Positions 61,935 through 64,000 of a DNA stretch of 64,000 nucleotides are shown here, in pieces. A program made the translations under genes and the position numbers. The notes beneath the pieces were generated by a model, which searched no databases, was not told the DNA's origin, and was given only the letters and a program-made list of their open reading frames with translations. The stretch comes from Marinibacterium sp050389775 (GTDB lineage Bacteria > Pseudomonadota > Alphaproteobacteria > Rhodobacterales > Rhodobacteraceae): assembly GCF_050389775.1 (NCBI RefSeq), contig NZ_CP177145.1:246366-310365 (forward strand). Reading direction: 5' to 3'. Position 1 is the stretch's first letter. Each line of letters starts with the position of its first letter.

Positions 61935-64000
61935 ATGAGCGGGAACACCCATGACCACGCCCCGTTGCGGCGCCCGCAGCCTCCGTCAGGCCCGGCTGTT
62001 GCCACCCGCATGCGCGGCCCCGACACGAAGACCCGGACTCCGCCTTTCATGATCAGATCCCTTGGTGTCATCCTTGCGCTTGCCCTGGCCGGATTGCAGC
62101 TTCTGGCTGTCACCCTTGTCGTATTCACGTCATATTTCACGTCCGAGCGTACCCTTCTCGAACATGCCCGCAGCCAATTGTTCGACGTCGGCACCAATGT
62201 CATCCAGCATACCAAGGGCTTTCTGACCCCGGCCCGCAGCGCGGCCGAACTGTCCACCGCGCTGGCCGAGAACCAGATCGTCCGCCGCGAGGAACGCGAA
62301 TTGCTCGAAGGGCTGCTGTTCCAGCAATTGCGCGCCGCCCCGCAATTCGCCGGGGCCTATTACGGCGATGAAACGGGCAATTTCGTATACGTGAAACGCG
62401 ATGGCGTCGGCGCCTATCTGACCAAGATCATCGACGTTTCCCAGGACCCCAAGACAACGCTGATCAAGCGCGACGAAACCTTCGCCGACAAGGGCCGCCG
62501 TCTCGATCCGACAGACACCTACGATCCGCGCAGCCGGCCGTGGTACATCTCGGCCCGGGCCGAGATGGGCAGCATCTGGACCGATCCCTACATCTTCTTC
62601 ACCTCGCGCTCGCCGGGCATTACCGCGGCCACCCCGGTGGTCAGTTTCGGCGGCGAGATCCAGGGCGTGATCGGTGTCGACATCGAGATCAACGAGCTGT
62701 CGAACTTCCTGGCCCAGCTGCGCATCGGCCGCAACGGCGCGGCCTTCATCCTGAACCGCAACGGCGATGTCATCGCCCATCCCGACCCCGAGCTGCTGAC
62801 CCAGACCGGCGCCGGCGGCGCGCTGGAATTTCCCTCGATCACCCAGATCGACGATCCCATCGCCCGCGCCGCCTTTGGCGACCGGCTGACCCCCGAGGGC
62901 ATCACCCTCGACGATGCCGTCCAGGCCGAATTCCAGTACGGCGGCACGGTTTATGTCTCGCTGATCATGCCCTTCGGCCTGGGCGACATTCCCTGGACCA
63001 TCGTCGTCTATGCCCCCGAAGACGATTTCATCGGCACCATCCGCGAGAACCGCACCCAGAACACCCTGATCGCCATCGGCGTGGCCATTGCCACCGGCCT
63101 TCTCGGCCTGGCCCTGGCCAACCGCATCCATGCCCCGGTCCGCGCCTTTGCCGTGCGCTCGGCCCTGATCTCGCAGGGCGAGGTCGATGCCGACGAGCCC
63201 ATGCCCGGCACCTACCGCGAGCTGGAAAACGCCAACACCGCCCTGGTCAACGAGATTTCCCAGCGCAAGAAGACCGAAACCGAATACCGGCTGACCTTCG
63301 ACATGGCCACGCGGGGCATGGTCTATATCGACAGCGCCACCGGCCGGCTGCTGCGCGTCAATGCCCGCTTTGCCCAGATCCTGGGCTACGAGCCCGGCCA
63401 GCTCGACGGCCGGGCCTTCCCCGCCCTGCTGCATCCCGACGAAGCCCACCTGCTGCAGGAATTTGCCGCCCGCATCAACGAACACGCGGCCTTCGGCTTT
63501 GAAACCCGGGCCATCCGCAAGGACGGCTCTCCGGTCTGGATCAGCTTCAACGGCGTGCATTTCCGCTCGGATACCGCCGGCACCAGCTACATCGTCGCCA
63601 CGATCGACGACATCACCCAGGCCCGCGCCTCGGAGGAAAAGATCGAAGCCCTGAACCGCGAGGTCGCCCATTTCTCGCGCCAGCAGGTCATGGGCGAGCT
63701 GGCCACCGGCCTGGCCCACGAGCTGAACCAGCCGCTGACAGCCATCACCCAGACCGCCGATGCCGCGATGTACCTGATGGACAACCGCCCCGACCGCATC
63801 GAGGACGTGCACGGCCTGTTGACCGAAATCGACCAGCAGGCCCACCAGGCCGGCGACATCGTCCGCGCCCTGCGCGGCTTCATCCGCAAGGAAGGCAACA
63901 TCGCCACCTCTTTCGGCATCCGCGAATTGCTTGAACAGGCCCGCCGCCTGGTGCTGTCCGAAGCGCGCCAGCATTCCGTCGAGGTCTTGATTCAACCGGG
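61935..64000 (+). CDS. Sensor histidine kinase, dCache-PAS-HisKA (3' end outside window)
   Basis: About 688 residues are visible and the frame runs off the window. A transmembrane helix (VILALALAGLQLLAVTLVVF, about residues 43-62) leads into a double-Cache ligand-binding domain outside the membrane (about 65-365), a second helix (TLIAIGVAIATGLLGLALA), a PAS domain (about 455-565; FARILGYEPGQ-type motif) and the dimerisation/phosphoacceptor helix with H595 in GLAHELNQPL. The HELNQPL box is shared with DctB/FixL-type kinases. The start is uncertain: 61935, 62010 and 62049 are in frame, and 62049 begins just before the first helix. The partner regulator lies outside the window. Confidence 0.88.
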   Translation, partial: MSGNTHDHAPLRRPQPPSGPAVATRMRGPDTKTRTPPFMIRSLGVILALALAGLQLLAVTLVVFTSYFTSERTLLEHARSQLFDVGTNVIQHTKGFLTPARSAAELSTALAENQIVRREERELLEGLLFQQLRAAPQFAGAYYGDETGNFVYVKRDGVGAYLTKIIDVSQDPKTTLIKRDETFADKGRRLDPTDTYDPRSRPWYISARAEMGSIWTDPYIFFTSRSPGITAATPVVSFGGEIQGVIGVDIEINELSNFLAQLRIGRNGAAFILNRNGDVIAHPDPELLTQTGAGGALEFPSITQIDDPIARAAFGDRLTPEGITLDDAVQAEFQYGGTVYVSLIMPFGLGDIPWTIVVYAPEDDFIGTIRENRTQNTLIAIGVAIATGLLGLALANRIHAPVRAFAVRSALISQGEVDADEPMPGTYRELENANTALVNEISQRKKTETEYRLTFDMATRGMVYIDSATGRLLRVNARFAQILGYEPGQLDGRAFPALLHPDEAHLLQEFAARINEHAAFGFETRAIRKDGSPVWISFNGVHFRSDTAGTSYIVATIDDITQARASEEKIEALNREVAHFSRQQVMGELATGLAHELNQPLTAITQTADAAMYLMDNRPDRIEDVHGLLTEIDQQAHQAGDIVRALRGFIRKEGNIATSFGIRELLEQARRLVLSEARQHSVEVLIQP

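Noticed and set aside
62130..63995. A 621-codon minus-strand open frame at the right end
   Set aside because: The plus strand here encodes a clear dCache-PAS-HisKA kinase, so the minus frame is its shadow.

Overview
The window is a GC-rich bacterial chromosome segment with dense, overlapping genes. LysR, XRE-cupin and TetR regulators, polyamine-, polar amino acid- and dipeptide-type ABC importers, several hydantoinase/oxoprolinase genes and an OpgG-type protein with a twin-arginine signal together suggest an alphaproteobacterium, probably a Rhodobacterales/Roseobacter-type metabolic generalist. That is inference from gene content; no rRNA, tRNA or species marker is present. I see no insertion sequence, prophage or CRISPR array.

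Layout. (1) 3-5020 (+): end of a PotB-like permease gene, a PotC-like permease, a TRZ/ATZ-type amidohydrolase, a DUF1028 protein and a DAO-type FAD oxidase, closed by a hairpin terminator; a nitrogen-compound import and breakdown operon. (2) 14218-5308 (-): a polar amino acid ABC importer, a D-carbamoylase-like nitrilase, a dihydropyrimidinase/D-hydantoinase, a hydantoin racemase-like protein, a LysR regulator, a DapA-family lyase and an atypical SDR; this reads as a hydantoin-to-D-amino-acid operon. (3) 14868-18171: an orphan ModA-like binding protein (+), then a DHA2 MFS exporter (-) divergent from its likely TetR regulator (+). (4) 18201-42316: a cytoplasmic gamma-glutamyltransferase-like enzyme (+) facing a 14-gene minus-strand operon (38449 to 20007) with an XRE-cupin regulator, a GAF protein, two HyuA, three HyuB, an M24 peptidase, a quinone-oxidoreductase-like MDR, an Asp/Glu racemase and a complete dipeptide-type ABC importer; directly upstream of it lies a fused HyuA-HyuB (5-oxoprolinase-like) gene. 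The regulator gene and the fused gene carry nearly the same 23-bp operator-like sequence over their promoters. (5) 42526-51829: OpgG-like protein, alpha/beta hydrolase, GH15 glucoamylase, GH144-like glucanase, GH3 beta-glucosidase and an SbmA/YddA-like ABC protein, probably for glucan turnover, with a LacI-type palindrome upstream. (6) 52424-61557: large multidomain glycosyltransferase, methyltransferase and sulfotransferase proteins and a phytanoyl-CoA dioxygenase-like enzyme, likely for a decorated surface polysaccharide or glycoprotein. (7) 61558-64000: a possible small-RNA locus ending in a very strong terminator, then a dCache-PAS histidine kinase cut by the window end.

The most unusual parts are the hydantoinase/oxoprolinase cluster with three A and four B modules under a shared operator, the sulfotransferase-coiled coil-DUF616 and GT2-methyltransferase-GT2 fusions, and the orphan terminator near 61.8 kb. 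Hairpins directly after both binding-protein genes of the importers probably set transcript ratios within those operons.
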